Shown: positions 17,568-26,394 of the stretch, one piece after another | Layout of the letters: each line of letters opens with the position of its first letter | Position numbering within the stretch: position 1 is the first letter of the stretch | Source: Streptomyces sp. NBC_00247 | GTDB lineage: Bacteria; Actinomycetota; Actinomycetes; Streptomycetales; Streptomycetaceae | NCBI RefSeq assembly: GCF_036188265.1 | Contig: NZ_CP108093.1 | Location: 2,108,001-2,172,000, forward strand | Direction of reading: 5' to 3' | DNA length: 64,000 nt | Notes under the pieces: generated by a model | Seen by the model: only the letters and a program-made list of their open reading frames with translations | What the model was told of the DNA's origin: nothing | Databases searched by the model: none | Program-made: the position numbers and the translations under genes

Positions 17568-17843
17568 GTGATCTGGGAATCCTTCGGCTCCGTCGTGGTC
17601 GGGCTCGCCCTGGCCTGGGCCGCCCTCCACGTCCTGCCCGGCCGGCTGCCGTCGGCCCGCGCGGTCTACCCCACCGGTGCCCTGGGGGCACTGTTCGGGG
17701 CGTATCTGACGGACGGTGTGCTGTACTCCGGACACGCCACGGCCACGGTCGCCGGTGCGCTGGTCGTCGGCGCGGTGACGTTGTCGCTGCTGCTGCGGCC
17801 GCGCGGCCGGAGCCGGATCACCGGCTCCGCGGCCGCGCGATAG
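17568..17843 (+). CDS. Small three-helix membrane protein
   Basis: 91-residue hydrophobic protein with GTG start and a GAGGTG ribosome site. Three membrane helices are visible (about residues 5-23, 33-53 and 58-76), with a basic C-terminus (RPRGRSR) that should face the cytosol. It is not a family I recognise. The gene is convergent with the ferritin-like gene. Confidence 0.65.
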   Translation: MIWESFGSVVVGLALAWAALHVLPGRLPSARAVYPTGALGALFGAYLTDGVLYSGHATATVAGALVVGAVTLSLLLRPRGRSRITGSAAAR

Positions 17844-17881
17844 GTCGGTCGGGGACGGACCGCGGGTCCGCGGGGCGGGCG

Positions 17882-18628
17882 TCAGGCGGCGAGGCCCAGG
17901 GCTGCCATCCGCTTGGTGTGCGCCTCGGTGATCCGGGAGAACATCCGGCCGACCTCGGCCAGGTCGAACCCGTCCGCCACGCCGCCCACCAGCATCGTCG
18001 ACAGGGCGTCGCGGTCGGCGACCACCCGCTGGGCCTGCGAGAGCGCCTCGCCCATCAGCCGCCGGGCCCAGAGGGCGAGCCGGCCGCCGACGCGGGGGTC
18101 GGCCTCGATCGCGGCACGCACCTTGGCCACCGCGAAGTTCCCGTGGCCGGTGTCGTCCAGGACGGCGAGGACCAGGTCCCGGGTGTCCGCGTCGAGCCGG
18201 ATCGCGACCTCGCGGTAGAAGTCGCTGGCGATCGAGTCGCCCACGTAGGCCTTCACCAGGCCCTCCAGCCAGTCGGAGGGAGCGGTCTGGCGGTGGAAGT
18301 CGTCCAGCGCCTTGGCGAAAGGCTCCATGGCCCCGGTGGGGTTCTCACCGACGGCCGAGAGCCGCTCGGTGAGCTGCTCGAAATGATGGAATTCCGCGGA
18401 GGCCATCTTCGCCAGTTCCGCCTTGTCCCCGAGGGTCGGCGCGAGTTTGGCGTCCTCGGCGAGCCGCTCGAAAGCGGCCAGCTCGCCGTACGCGAGGGCG
18501 CCCAGCAGATCCACCACGGCGGCTCGGTACTGCGGGTCGGCCGATGCCGCCGACCAGCTTCCGGCGGCGGTACCGGTGGGGGCGGGGGCTTCGTCGGGTG
18601 TGCGAGCGGCGTTGTCAGGCGTCTCCAT
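17882..18628 (-). CDS. Ferritin-like fold protein (tRNA hydroxylase-like)
   Basis: 248-residue helical protein related to the ferritin-like / MiaE-type superfamily and in the same place as Rv3210c of M. tuberculosis. Acidic and His residues expected for a di-iron centre occur as GELAAFE (first helix) and EFHHFEQL (second helix), with further Glu/Asp in later helices. The reaction is unknown; a redox or oxygen-dependent role is only inferred from the fold. ATG 18628 was chosen because a TATTGT box ends seven bases before it without a ribosome site, indicating a leaderless mRNA. Confidence 0.85.
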   Translation of the reverse strand: METPDNAARTPDEAPAPTGTAAGSWSAASADPQYRAAVVDLLGALAYGELAAFERLAEDAKLAPTLGDKAELAKMASAEFHHFEQLTERLSAVGENPTGAMEPFAKALDDFHRQTAPSDWLEGLVKAYVGDSIASDFYREVAIRLDADTRDLVLAVLDDTGHGNFAVAKVRAAIEADPRVGGRLALWARRLMGEALSQAQRVVADRDALSTMLVGGVADGFDLAEVGRMFSRITEAHTKRMAALGLAA

Positions 18629-18635
18629 GGAGCGC

Positions 18636-18641
18636 ACAATA
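18636..18641 (-). promoter_or_regulatory. -10 box for leaderless ferritin-like gene
   Basis: TATTGT on the minus strand, seven bases before ATG 18628, with no ribosome site between. Confidence 0.45.
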
Positions 18642-19013
18642 GCCCGCACGGCGTCGGTGGTAAGGGCCCGGTCCACCACCGAGATCACACCGTTCCGATG
18701 AATTCGCCCAACACACATGCGCGAATCCGGGGTACAGTGGTAATGCGCCTACTGAGCATTTTCGTATGCCCGGGGCGCGCCCTTGAATGAGGATGCCCGG
18801 TCGGTGGCCCGATCGGCTCCGACCCGACAGCCCTCCGCGCGGGTCGTACACACCGTACGACCGCAGATGAGGGGCCCCCTCAGCGGCACGAGCGCTCGAG
18901 CGACGGCAGTGGTCCCGCGCCACCCGCGCCCTCCCAGGGCCGGATGACCAACCCCGGCACGGTACGACCCCCAGCGTTCGCCTCGGTCCGCGTCTCACAG
19001 AAGAGGCAGCACC
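18642..19013 (+). other. Long region upstream of the DEAD-box helicase
   Basis: Divergent intergenic region without a gene. A TACAGT hexamer at 18733-18738 in a locally AT-richer stretch could be the helicase -10 box, which would give a 5' leader of about 270 nt. Long leaders are common for cold-responsive RNA helicases, but I see no known RNA motif. Confidence 0.4.
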
Positions 19014-21149
19014 CTGACTACCTTCCGCGACCTCGGGATCCTCCCCGAGACGGCCGAGGCCCTCGAAGCCGTCGGCATCACGTCCCCCTTCCCGATCCAG
19101 GAGATGACCCTCCCCGTCGCGCTCTCGGGCAGCGACGTCATCGGCCAGGCGAAGACCGGCACCGGCAAGACGCTGGGCTTCGGCCTGCCGCTCCTGGAGA
19201 TCGTCACCGTCCCCGCCGACGTCGAGGCGGGCCGGGCCGCGCCCGAGAAGCTGACCGACGCGCCGCAGGCGCTCGTCGTCGTCCCCACGCGCGAGCTCTG
19301 CCAGCAGGTCACCAACGACCTCCTCACCGCGGGCAAGGTCCGTAACGTCCGCGTCCAGGCCATCTACGGCGGCCGGGCGTACGAGCCCCAGGTCGAGGCA
19401 CTGAAGAAGGGCGTCGACGTGGTCGTCGGCACCCCCGGCCGACTGCTCGACCTCGCGGGCCAGCGGAAGCTGGACCTGTCCCACGTCCGCGCCCTCGTCC
19501 TCGACGAGGCCGACGAGATGCTGGACCTCGGCTTCCTGCCCGACGTCGAGCGCATCCTCACGATGCTGCCGGCCAAGCGCCAGACCATGCTCTTCTCGGC
19601 GACGATGCCCGGCGCCGTGATCAGCCTCGCCCGCCGCTACATGTCGCAGCCCACGCACATCAACGCCACGTCGCCCGACGACGAGGGCACGACGGTCAAG
19701 AACACGACCCAGTTCGTGTACCGGGCGCACAACATGGACAAGCCCGAGATGGTCTCGCGCATCCTCCAGGCCGACGGCCGGGGACTGGCGATGATCTTCT
19801 GCCGCACCAAGCGCACCGCCGCCGACATCGCGGAGCAGCTGGAGAAGCGCGGCTTCGCCTCCGGCGCGGTCCACGGCGACCTCGGCCAGGGCGCCCGCGA
19901 GCAGGCGCTGCGCGCCTTCCGCAACGGCAAGGTCGACGTCCTCGTCTGCACCGACGTCGCGGCGCGGGGTATCGATGTCGAGGGTGTGACCCACGTCGTC
20001 AACTACCAGTCCCCCGAGGACGAGAAGACCTACCTGCACCGCATCGGCCGCACCGGCCGCGCGGGCGCCAAGGGCACCGCGGTGACGCTGGTGGACTGGG
20101 ACGACATCCCGCGCTGGCAGCTGATCAACAAGGCGCTGGACCTGAAGTTCCCGGACCCGCCGGAGACGTACTCCACCTCGCCGCACCTGTTCGAGGACCT
20201 CGGCATCCCCGAGGGCACCAAGGGCATACTGCCGCGGGCCGAGCGGACCCGTGCGGGCCTGCGCGCGGAGGAGCTGGAGGACCTCGGCGAGACCGGTGGC
20301 CGGGGCCGCAAGGCTCCCGCCTCCTCGGGTCCCGCCCGCGAGGTTCGCGAGGAGCGCCCCGCGCGCACCCCGCGTCAGCGCCGCCGCACCCGTGGCGGAG
20401 CCGGCGAGGAGGGCGCCGCCTCGGTGCCCGCACCCGCCACCGAGGCCGTACCGGCTCCGGAGGGCGCCGGGACCGCCGGGGCGACGGAGCCGCGCACCCC
20501 GCGCCGCCGCCGTCGTGGCCGGGTCGGTGTCGCGGAGGTCGTCGCCGCCGAGGCGGCAGCCGTCGCCGTCGCCGAGGCCCCCGCACCGGTGGCCGTCGTG
20601 GAGGCCCCCGTGGCCGAGGCTCCGGCCGTGGCCGAGGCGACCAAGCCGGCGCGCCGTCGCCGCACCCGTGCCGCCGCTCCGGCCGAGCCGGAGTTCCAGA
20701 CGGTGGCCGTCGCCGTGGGCTTCACCGAGCCCGCCGCGGAGACGAAGCCGCGCCGCCGTCCCCGGGTCGTGAAGCCCGCCGCCGACGAGGTCGACTTCCA
20801 GATCGCCCCGCCCTCGGAGCCCGAGTCCGAGAGCCGGACGCGCCGCCGTCCCCGTACGGCCGCGAAGCCGGCCACGGAGACGAAGGCCGAGGCGAAGCCC
20901 GAGACGAAGCCCCGCACGCGCAAGGCCGCCGCGCCGAAGACCGCCGTGAAGGCCGAGGCGGCTCCGGCCGCCGAGGCCGACGCCGCGGAGGAGAAGCCGA
21001 AGCGCCGTCGCCGGACCGCCGTCAAGCCGGAGACCTCCGTGGTCGCCGAGGCGGAGGCCGTGGCGAGCGAGGCGGCCGAGGCTCCGGCCCGGACCCGTCG
21101 TCGCCGTACGCGGCCGGCGACCACCGAGGCCGCGCCGACCGAGAGCTGA
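19014..21149 (+). CDS. DEAD-box ATP-dependent RNA helicase
   Basis: 711-residue RhlE/DeaD-type helicase that unwinds RNA duplexes. Motifs in order: Q motif FPIQEM (about residue 26), AKTGTGKT (47-54), PTRELC, DEAD at 164-167, SAT, and HRIGRTGRAG. The last 290 residues are a basic, repetitive Arg/Ala/Glu tail with several RRRRTR-type blocks, likely RNA-binding. The first ATG in frame (19104) would cut off the Q motif; CTG 19014 gives the family start TTFRDLGILPE and has AGAAGAGG just ahead, so I start there. Equivalent of Rv3211 next to the ferritin-like gene. Confidence 0.93.
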   Translation: MTTFRDLGILPETAEALEAVGITSPFPIQEMTLPVALSGSDVIGQAKTGTGKTLGFGLPLLEIVTVPADVEAGRAAPEKLTDAPQALVVVPTRELCQQVTNDLLTAGKVRNVRVQAIYGGRAYEPQVEALKKGVDVVVGTPGRLLDLAGQRKLDLSHVRALVLDEADEMLDLGFLPDVERILTMLPAKRQTMLFSATMPGAVISLARRYMSQPTHINATSPDDEGTTVKNTTQFVYRAHNMDKPEMVSRILQADGRGLAMIFCRTKRTAADIAEQLEKRGFASGAVHGDLGQGAREQALRAFRNGKVDVLVCTDVAARGIDVEGVTHVVNYQSPEDEKTYLHRIGRTGRAGAKGTAVTLVDWDDIPRWQLINKALDLKFPDPPETYSTSPHLFEDLGIPEGTKGILPRAERTRAGLRAEELEDLGETGGRGRKAPASSGPAREVREERPARTPRQRRRTRGGAGEEGAASVPAPATEAVPAPEGAGTAGATEPRTPRRRRRGRVGVAEVVAAEAAAVAVAEAPAPVAVVEAPVAEAPAVAEATKPARRRRTRAAAPAEPEFQTVAVAVGFTEPAAETKPRRRPRVVKPAADEVDFQIAPPSEPESESRTRRRPRTAAKPATETKAEAKPETKPRTRKAAAPKTAVKAEAAPAAEADAAEEKPKRRRRTAVKPETSVVAEAEAVASEAAEAPARTRRRRTRPATTEAAPTES

Positions 21150-21172
21150 TTCCCACGCGGCAGCGACCGCGT

Positions 21173-21220
21173 GCCGGACGGTCCCGCTCCCCCGCACACC
21201 GGGGGACGGGACCGTCCGGC
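21173..21220 (+). terminator. Terminator hairpin after the helicase
   Basis: Perfect 14-bp stem GCCGGACGGTCCCG (21173-21186) with its complement at 21207-21220, 24 bp after the stop codon. Confidence 0.85.
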
Positions 21221-21350
21221 GTTTCCGGTCCGGCCGACGTTCCCGACCTGCCCGGGCCGTCTGGCGGGGGCAGGGCGGCCCGGGCGGCGGGGGCGGGGCG
21301 GCGGGGACGGGGCGGCGGGGACGGGGCGGGACACCGCCTACCCTCGTCCC

Positions 21351-22202
21351 ATGAGCCGGCCGCCGACCTTCACCCCGCCCCCCTGTGCCCGCGCCCGCGC
21401 GTTGCGCACCCCGCGCGGCGACTTCGCCGTCCTGGACGCCGCACCACGTACCGACGCGCGGGGCACGGTCCTGATGCTCCCCGGCTACACCGGGAGCAAG
21501 GAGGACTTCGTCGCTCTCTTCGAACCGCTGACCGCCGCCGGATTCCGCGCCGTCGCGGTGGACGGCCGGGGGCAGTACGAAAGCCGGGGAACGGGCCGTC
21601 AGGAAGACTACGCACAGGGCGAGTTGGCGCGGGACGTGCACGCGCAGGCGAAGGCGCTCGGCTGCGTGGACGGCACGTTGCCGCATCTGCTCGGCCATTC
21701 ACTCGGCGGTCAGGTCGCCCGTGCCGCCGTGCTCCAGGACCCCACGCCCTTCCGCTCGTTGACGCTGATGTCGTCCGGCCCGGCCGAAGTCTCCGCGGGG
21801 CAGCGGGACAAGGTGAAGCTGCTCGGCGAAGCGCTGTCCGCGCTGACCATGGAGCAGGTGTGGCAGGCGATGCGGGCGTTGGACCCGCCGCAGGACGCGG
21901 ACACCGGCGGCGGTGAGGATCTGCGCCGCCGGTGGCTGCGCAACGATCCGGCGCAGCTGCTCACCACCGGCCGCCAGCTGTCCGTGGAGCCGGACCGGGT
22001 GGACGAGCTGGCCGCCACCGGCCTGCCCGTCCACGTCCTCTCCGGGGAGCGCGACGACGTGTGGCCCGTCGATCTGCTCACCGCGATGGCCCGCCGGCTG
22101 GGCGCTCGCCGCACCACGATCGCGGGCGCCGAGCACTCCCCCAACACCGGCCGCCCCGAGGAGACGGCAGCGGCGCTGGTGGCGTTCTGGTCCGGCCTCT
22201 GA
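21351..22202 (+). CDS. Alpha/beta hydrolase
   Basis: 283-residue serine hydrolase with the oxyanion-hole segment LPGYTGSKEDF, the nucleophile elbow GHSLGG, and a terminal GAEHSPN with the catalytic His. Monoglyceride-lipase or esterase-like; substrate unknown. TACCCT at 21339-21344 ends six bases before ATG 21351 and there is no ribosome site, so the mRNA is probably leaderless; upstream in-frame starts would fall in the poly-GGGGC stretch. It is convergent with the NYN gene. Confidence 0.88.
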   Translation: MSRPPTFTPPPCARARALRTPRGDFAVLDAAPRTDARGTVLMLPGYTGSKEDFVALFEPLTAAGFRAVAVDGRGQYESRGTGRQEDYAQGELARDVHAQAKALGCVDGTLPHLLGHSLGGQVARAAVLQDPTPFRSLTLMSSGPAEVSAGQRDKVKLLGEALSALTMEQVWQAMRALDPPQDADTGGGEDLRRRWLRNDPAQLLTTGRQLSVEPDRVDELAATGLPVHVLSGERDDVWPVDLLTAMARRLGARRTTIAGAEHSPNTGRPEETAAALVAFWSGL

Positions 22203-22244
22203 GACCCGTCCGGAGCCCGCCGGGGCCCGCCCGAACCCCGGTGC

Positions 22245-22362
22245 GTGCGATCGCACGGCGGAGGATCGCCCCGATACCGGATGTACCGGGGTGGTCCCGA
22301 CGACGCGGCGAGCGTGCGTGCCAGACGCCGCCGGGCAGGCGGGACTTTCGGAGCACGGCCTA
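22245..22362. repeat. Partial MITE-like element ending on the NYN stop codon
   Basis: The core (GGCGGAGG, then GGATGTA, then ACGCGGCGAG) matches the complete element at 58992-59157. The right end carries GGCGGGACTTTCGGAGCACGGCCTA and its final TA is part of the TAG stop of the NYN gene. No matching left inverted repeat is recognisable, so this copy is truncated or diverged. Confidence 0.6.
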
Positions 22363-23268
22363 GAACTGCGCCTGGAGGTGCTGCCAGAAGCCGTCGCGCA
22401 GCGCCCTGCGCAGCGGGGCGTGCCCGCGCAGGGAGTGCTGGAGCAGGCGTTCCGCCTCGACCAGGAGGTCCTGGTCGACGGAGCCCGGCAGGTACGGGTG
22501 GCCCGGCATCAGGTCGACCAGGGACTCCCGGCCCTTGGCCGCGAGCCAGGCGGCGGCGACCTGCGCCCCGACGAAGCGGACGTCCTCGCGGGAGGGCGCG
22601 GGCCCTTCGTCCTCGTACGTGGTGACCGGGCGGCGGGTGACGTACGGGCGGCAGAAGTCCAGGTCGAAGGTGCGCTGGCTGTCCACCTCCCAGAGCAGCG
22701 GCTCGGCCTGGTTGCGGCCCTCTCCGGCCTCGATGCCCCAGAGGTGCACCCGGGCGCCGTACCCCTGCGCGGCCTCCACGGCCGAGACGAGGTCCTCGTC
22801 GCCGCCGACGAGTGCGGCATCGCTGATGGCGCGGTGCCGGGCGAGGGATTCGAGGTCGGTGCGGATGAGGGAGTCGACGCCCTTCTGCTGGTTGTTGGCG
22901 TTGAGGTTGCCGAGGCGCACCTTGACGTCGGGCAGTTCGGCGATGGACTGCTGCTCGGTGGTGTGGATGCGGCGCCGGGCGCCGTCGTACCAGTAGACGC
23001 GCAGGAGCCGGCTGTCCGCGAAGATCGTGCGGGCCTGTTCGATGAACGCCTCGATCAGTCCTCCGGAGTCGAGGTCGAAGGAACGGCGGTCCTCGGTGCC
23101 GGTGACGAGGAGTCCGGCGGCGGCGTAGACATAACCCGCGTCGACGAAGATCGCGTGGGTGGAGGGGGTCTTCGAGACCTCGGCGAGCACACGGTGGAGG
23201 AGCTGGTTCGTCAGGTCCAGGCGGTCGCGGACGTCGTCCGGGGTGGCGGGGTAATCGGCATCGGTCAT
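22360..23268 (-). CDS. NYN-domain (PIN-like ribonuclease fold) protein
   Basis: 302-residue protein whose middle part is an NYN domain, a Mg2+-dependent nuclease fold of the PIN superfamily. The expected acidic positions are present: FVDAGY near residue 42, QKGVDSLIRTDL near 130 and VGGDEDL near 155. The C-terminal 100 residues are an additional helical domain. RNA processing is the usual family role, not shown here. ATG 23268 lies in front of an unusually AT-rich divergent promoter region shared with the 50-residue gene. The stop codon overlaps the end of a repeat element. Confidence 0.88.
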   Translation of the reverse strand: MTDADYPATPDDVRDRLDLTNQLLHRVLAEVSKTPSTHAIFVDAGYVYAAAGLLVTGTEDRRSFDLDSGGLIEAFIEQARTIFADSRLLRVYWYDGARRRIHTTEQQSIAELPDVKVRLGNLNANNQQKGVDSLIRTDLESLARHRAISDAALVGGDEDLVSAVEAAQGYGARVHLWGIEAGEGRNQAEPLLWEVDSQRTFDLDFCRPYVTRRPVTTYEDEGPAPSREDVRFVGAQVAAAWLAAKGRESLVDLMPGHPYLPGSVDQDLLVEAERLLQHSLRGHAPLRRALRDGFWQHLQAQF

Positions 23269-23339
23269 GGGCGACTCGACGTCCGTGGTGGCGTGGTTGC
23301 CTGCGGGTACTTAGACATCCAAAAAATTTCCTTAGCGTA

Positions 23340-23367
23340 GGGAATGTTTTCCGGGGGGTGCGCCGTT
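23340..23367 (+). promoter_or_regulatory. Candidate SigR-type promoter
   Basis: GGGAAT at 23340-23345 and CGTT at 23364-23367, separated by 18 bases, close to the consensus read by the disulfide-stress sigma factor SigR of Streptomyces (GGAAT about 18 bases GTT). It points to the small conserved gene at 23480. Confidence 0.35.
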
Positions 23368-23479
23368 GTACCCCTCGTAGGGAGCGGGACCGCGAGGCCA
23401 CGCTTCCTTATCCTTGCGGACGGGAATCCCCGTCCGACCAGTAGTTCTCCAGCAGGAGGATCAGACGAAGGGAAGCCCC

Positions 23480-23632
23480 TTGCGCTTCGAGATCATGCGA
23501 CTCGACGATGTCGACGGTACCGCCGTGGACAGCACCGTCGTAGACGCCGCCTCCGTCAACCGGATCGTGCAGCAGGCCGCGGCAATGGGCCAGCGCATCT
23601 ACATTCGGCCGGCAGAAAGCTCGGCCTCGTAA
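23480..23632 (+). CDS. Conserved 50-residue protein
   Basis: 50-residue protein beginning MRFEIMRLDDVDG and ending RIYIRPAESSAS, a short sequence I recognise as conserved among Streptomyces but without known function. The start is TTG 23480, with GAAGGGAAG just ahead; an in-frame ATG at 23414 would add 22 residues that do not look like the family. No membrane segment or cysteine. A perfect terminator follows and a SigR-like promoter precedes it. Confidence 0.75.
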   Translation: MRFEIMRLDDVDGTAVDSTVVDAASVNRIVQQAAAMGQRIYIRPAESSAS

Positions 23633-23669
23633 CACCTTCCGGCAGTACGCCTTGATGAGATGACGAGTC

Positions 23670-23699
23670 GCCCCCCGTACGGATCTCCGTACGGGGGGC
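23670..23699 (+). terminator. Terminator hairpin after the 50-residue gene
   Basis: GCCCCCCGTACGGA (23670-23683), two-base loop, perfect complement at 23686-23699. Also positioned to stop the convergent marC-type gene. Confidence 0.85.
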
Positions 23700-23742
23700 G
23701 CAGTGCGTCCGGGGCCGGCGACCGCGGCGGCCCGGAGCCGGT

Positions 23743-24348
23743 TCAGCCGTTTCGGATGACCTGGGTGACGCCGTTGATGATCTGCTGCACCGCGATGGCG
23801 GAGAGCATCATTCCGGCGAGCCGGGTCACCAGCACCACACCGCCGTCCTTGATGACCCGGATGATCAGCAGCGAGTAACGCATGGTCAGCCAGAGCACGA
23901 CGTGCATGGCGACGATCGCCGCCCAGACCGAGATCTGGCTGCTCACGCTGTGCGCGTGCTGTACGGCCAGGATCACCGAGACGATCGCGCCGGGTCCGGC
24001 CAGCAGCGGCATGCCGAGCGGTACGAGCGCCACGTTGACGTCCTTCGTCTGCGTCGGCTCGTCCGTCTTGCCGGTCAGCAGGTCCAGCGCGATGAGCAGC
24101 AGGAGCAGACCTCCGGCGATCATCAGCGCGGGCACGGAGACGTGCAGGTAGTCCAGGATCTGCTGGCCGAGCACGCCGAAGACGGCGATCACCCCGAAGG
24201 CGACCGCGACCGCCTGGAGCGCCATCTTGCGCTGGGTCTTCGCGGGGCGGCCCGCGGTGAGGGCCAGGAAGATCGGCGTGATCCCGGGCGGGTCCATGAT
24301 CACGAACAGGGTGAGGAAGAGCGAACCGAACACAGCGACGTCGAACAC
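23743..24348 (-). CDS. MarC family integral membrane protein
   Basis: 201-residue protein with six predicted membrane helices, the usual length of the MarC/UPF0056 family. Family hallmarks are visible: FVIMDPPGITPIF in the first loop and LAGPGAI in the middle. The transported substrate of this family is unknown; an early link to antibiotic resistance was withdrawn for E. coli MarC. GTG 24348 begins the conserved FDVAVFGSLFL helix and follows AAGG. The 203 bp up to the PHP gene hold only short GC-rich repeats. Confidence 0.9.
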   Translation of the reverse strand: MFDVAVFGSLFLTLFVIMDPPGITPIFLALTAGRPAKTQRKMALQAVAVAFGVIAVFGVLGQQILDYLHVSVPALMIAGGLLLLLIALDLLTGKTDEPTQTKDVNVALVPLGMPLLAGPGAIVSVILAVQHAHSVSSQISVWAAIVAMHVVLWLTMRYSLLIIRVIKDGGVVLVTRLAGMMLSAIAVQQIINGVTQVIRNG

Positions 24349-24551
24349 GGTGAGCCTTGCGGGAGAAGAGGAGAAGCAGGTCGGGGTGGGACCGCGCGCG
24401 GCCACCCCCGGCTCGCCGGAGCGGGGTTACGGGAGAGGCCGGGGTACGGGAGAGGCGGGAGGGTGCGAAGGGCGCGCGGCACCGGCGTACGGCCGGGGTA
24501 CGGCCTGGGCGGCCGGAGATCCGGCTACCGGGGAGAGGGGTGGTGCGGCCC

Positions 24552-25418
24552 TCAGCGGCGGAGGGCTCCACCGGCGCCCGGCACGGGGAAGGCTCCCGTG
24601 GAACGCCGGGTGATCTCGCCGTAGATCTCGGGGTCGGTGGTGTACTCGCCCAGCGCGACGGTCTTGCGGCTGCCGTGGTAGTCGCTGGAACCGGTGGTCA
24701 GCAGTCCCAGGTCCGCGGCGAGGCCGCGCAGCCGGGCCCGGGTGGCCTCGTCGTGGTCCATGTGGTCGACCTCGATGCCGTCGAGTCCGGCGGCGGCGAG
24801 CTGGGCGATGGCCGATTCGGGGACGACGGAGCCGCGCTTGACGGCCGCCGGGTGGGCGAAGACGGTGACCCCGCCCGCGGCCTTGACGAGGCGGACGGCG
24901 TCGAAGGGGTCGAGTTCGTGCTTGCCGGCGTGCGCCCGGCCGCCGTCGGCGAGCCACTCGGGGGTGAACGCGTCGGAGACGGTGGGGACGACGCCCAGTT
25001 CGACGAGGGCGGCGGCCACGTGCGGGCGGCCCACGGAGCCGTCACCGGCGATCCTCGCCACCTGGTCCCAGGTCACCGGCACGCCGAGGGCCTGGAGCTT
25101 GGCCACCATGGCCTGGGCGCGCGGCACCCGGTCGTCCCGGACCAGCTCGCGCTCGCGGGCGAACTCGGGCTCCTCGGGGTCGAAGAGGTACGCCAGCATG
25201 TGCAGGCTCACCCCGTCGACGCGGCAGGAGAGTTCGGCGCCGGTGACGAGGGTGAGGCCCTCGGGGAGGGCCGCGAGCGCCTCGGCGTGGCCGCGCACCG
25301 TGTCGTGGTCGGTGAGGGCGACGACGTCGAGTCCGGCCGCCGCCGCGTTGCGGACCAGCTCGGCCGGGGTGTCGGTACCGTCGGACGCGGTGGAGTGCGT
25401 GTGCAGGTCGATACGCAC
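24552..25418 (-). CDS. PHP-domain phosphoesterase
   Basis: 288-residue metal-dependent phosphoesterase of the polymerase-and-histidinol-phosphatase superfamily, RNase AM / YciV type. Metal ligands appear as DLHTHS (His6, His8), LTDHDT, GAELSC, FAHPA and the C-terminal SSDYHG. The E. coli relative YciV acts on 3',5'-nucleoside bisphosphates and 5' ends of small RNAs; the same activity here is inferred. GTG 25418 has an AGGAG ribosome site eight bases ahead. The next gene upstream (DUF6758) is 106 bp away on the same strand. Confidence 0.92.
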   Translation of the reverse strand: MRIDLHTHSTASDGTDTPAELVRNAAAAGLDVVALTDHDTVRGHAEALAALPEGLTLVTGAELSCRVDGVSLHMLAYLFDPEEPEFARERELVRDDRVPRAQAMVAKLQALGVPVTWDQVARIAGDGSVGRPHVAAALVELGVVPTVSDAFTPEWLADGGRAHAGKHELDPFDAVRLVKAAGGVTVFAHPAAVKRGSVVPESAIAQLAAAGLDGIEVDHMDHDEATRARLRGLAADLGLLTTGSSDYHGSRKTVALGEYTTDPEIYGEITRRSTGAFPVPGAGGALRR

Positions 25419-25524
25419 GACGGTGACTCCTGTGCTCGCGGCGGACGGTGGGGACGCTCCAGGATAACCACCGCCCGGACCTCGCCCGGACGGCCGTACC
25501 GGAGCCGCCCGTGCTCCGGGGGTC

Positions 25525-26202
25525 TCAGCGCGGTCCGGGGCCCTGCCGGGGCGGCGCCTCGGGGATGCCGAGCAGGCGCGGGGTGAGGGCGCCGCAGGGC
25601 ACGAGGTCCACTTCGGCGCCCGCGTCGCGGAGGTCGGTGAGGACCAGTTCGTCGTACATGAGGAGCGCCGACTGCTGGGGCCAGACGATCGCCCAGAGCC
25701 AGAGTCCGCGCGCCTCGCCCGCGAAGACGGCCCGGTCCTCAGGAACGCCGTGCACCTGCCAGAGCGGGGTCGGTCGGCCGGCGGCGAGCACCTTGGCCAC
25801 GGGGGGACCTTCGACGCGCATCCGGGGGCCGGGGTCGGGGCCTTCGATACCGGCGTAGCGCGCGCCGAGACCGACGCCGAGCTCCTCGGCGACCAGCAGC
25901 AGCTCGCCCATCCCGCCGAGCGGACCGGGGCCCGTGCAGGCCAGCGCGGTGGCCCGGCCGCCGCTGCGGTCGTCGCCGGCGTGCGCGACGCCCGTGAACA
26001 GCCACCCCACCGGCAGCGGCCACGGCATCCACACCGGCACCTGTGCGCGGTGGACCACCACGGAAAGGGCCTCGACGCTGGGCGGGACCACCGGTTGCAT
26101 CGGATGGACCGGGCCGTGCGCGGGGCACTGCCAGGAGTCGGCGAAAAGACCGGGCGCCCTGACCCGGCCACCGCACTTCGGGCAACTGGGTTCGCCCCTC
26201 AT
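25525..26202 (-). CDS. DUF6758 family protein
   Basis: 225-residue protein with an N-terminal zinc-ribbon-like pair (CPKCGGR and, 17 residues later, WQCPAHGP) and a conserved body rich in Trp, Gly and Pro. No membrane segment. The family is restricted to actinobacteria and has no assigned role. ATG 26202 begins the MRGEPSCPKC motif directly, with weak ribosome-site sequence. Same strand as the PHP gene and possibly co-transcribed. Confidence 0.82.
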   Translation of the reverse strand: MRGEPSCPKCGGRVRAPGLFADSWQCPAHGPVHPMQPVVPPSVEALSVVVHRAQVPVWMPWPLPVGWLFTGVAHAGDDRSGGRATALACTGPGPLGGMGELLLVAEELGVGLGARYAGIEGPDPGPRMRVEGPPVAKVLAAGRPTPLWQVHGVPEDRAVFAGEARGLWLWAIVWPQQSALLMYDELVLTDLRDAGAEVDLVPCGALTPRLLGIPEAPPRQGPGPR

Positions 26203-26290
26203 AGCGACCCACGGTCCCCCTCCGGGGTCGCCACGTCAAGGACGGTCACCCGTCCGCAGCGTGGCTACCACCGGCAAACATAGATGTAAC

Positions 26291-26320
26291 TTGCACTTAT
26301 TAGCTTGTCTAACTTATTCT
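26291..26320 (+). promoter_or_regulatory. MFS promoter with embedded dyad
   Basis: TTGCAC at 26291-26296 and TATTCT at 26315-26320, 18 bases apart, in a strikingly AT-rich patch. TTAG, five bases, CTAA (26300-26312) lies between the two boxes and could be the operator of a MarR-type repressor. Confidence 0.45.
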
Positions 26321-26394
26321 GTGTATCGCACAGGCATCCGGCCCGGCCGTGCGGCCCCCGTCAGGACCGGCTTCCACGAGGAGAGTGGGACACC

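Noticed and set aside
18615..21698. 1027-codon open frame on the minus strand opposite the DEAD-box helicase
   Set aside because: Mirror of the helicase codons: high G+C leaves few stops, the translation is Arg/Gly/His-rich low complexity, and it has no family motif.
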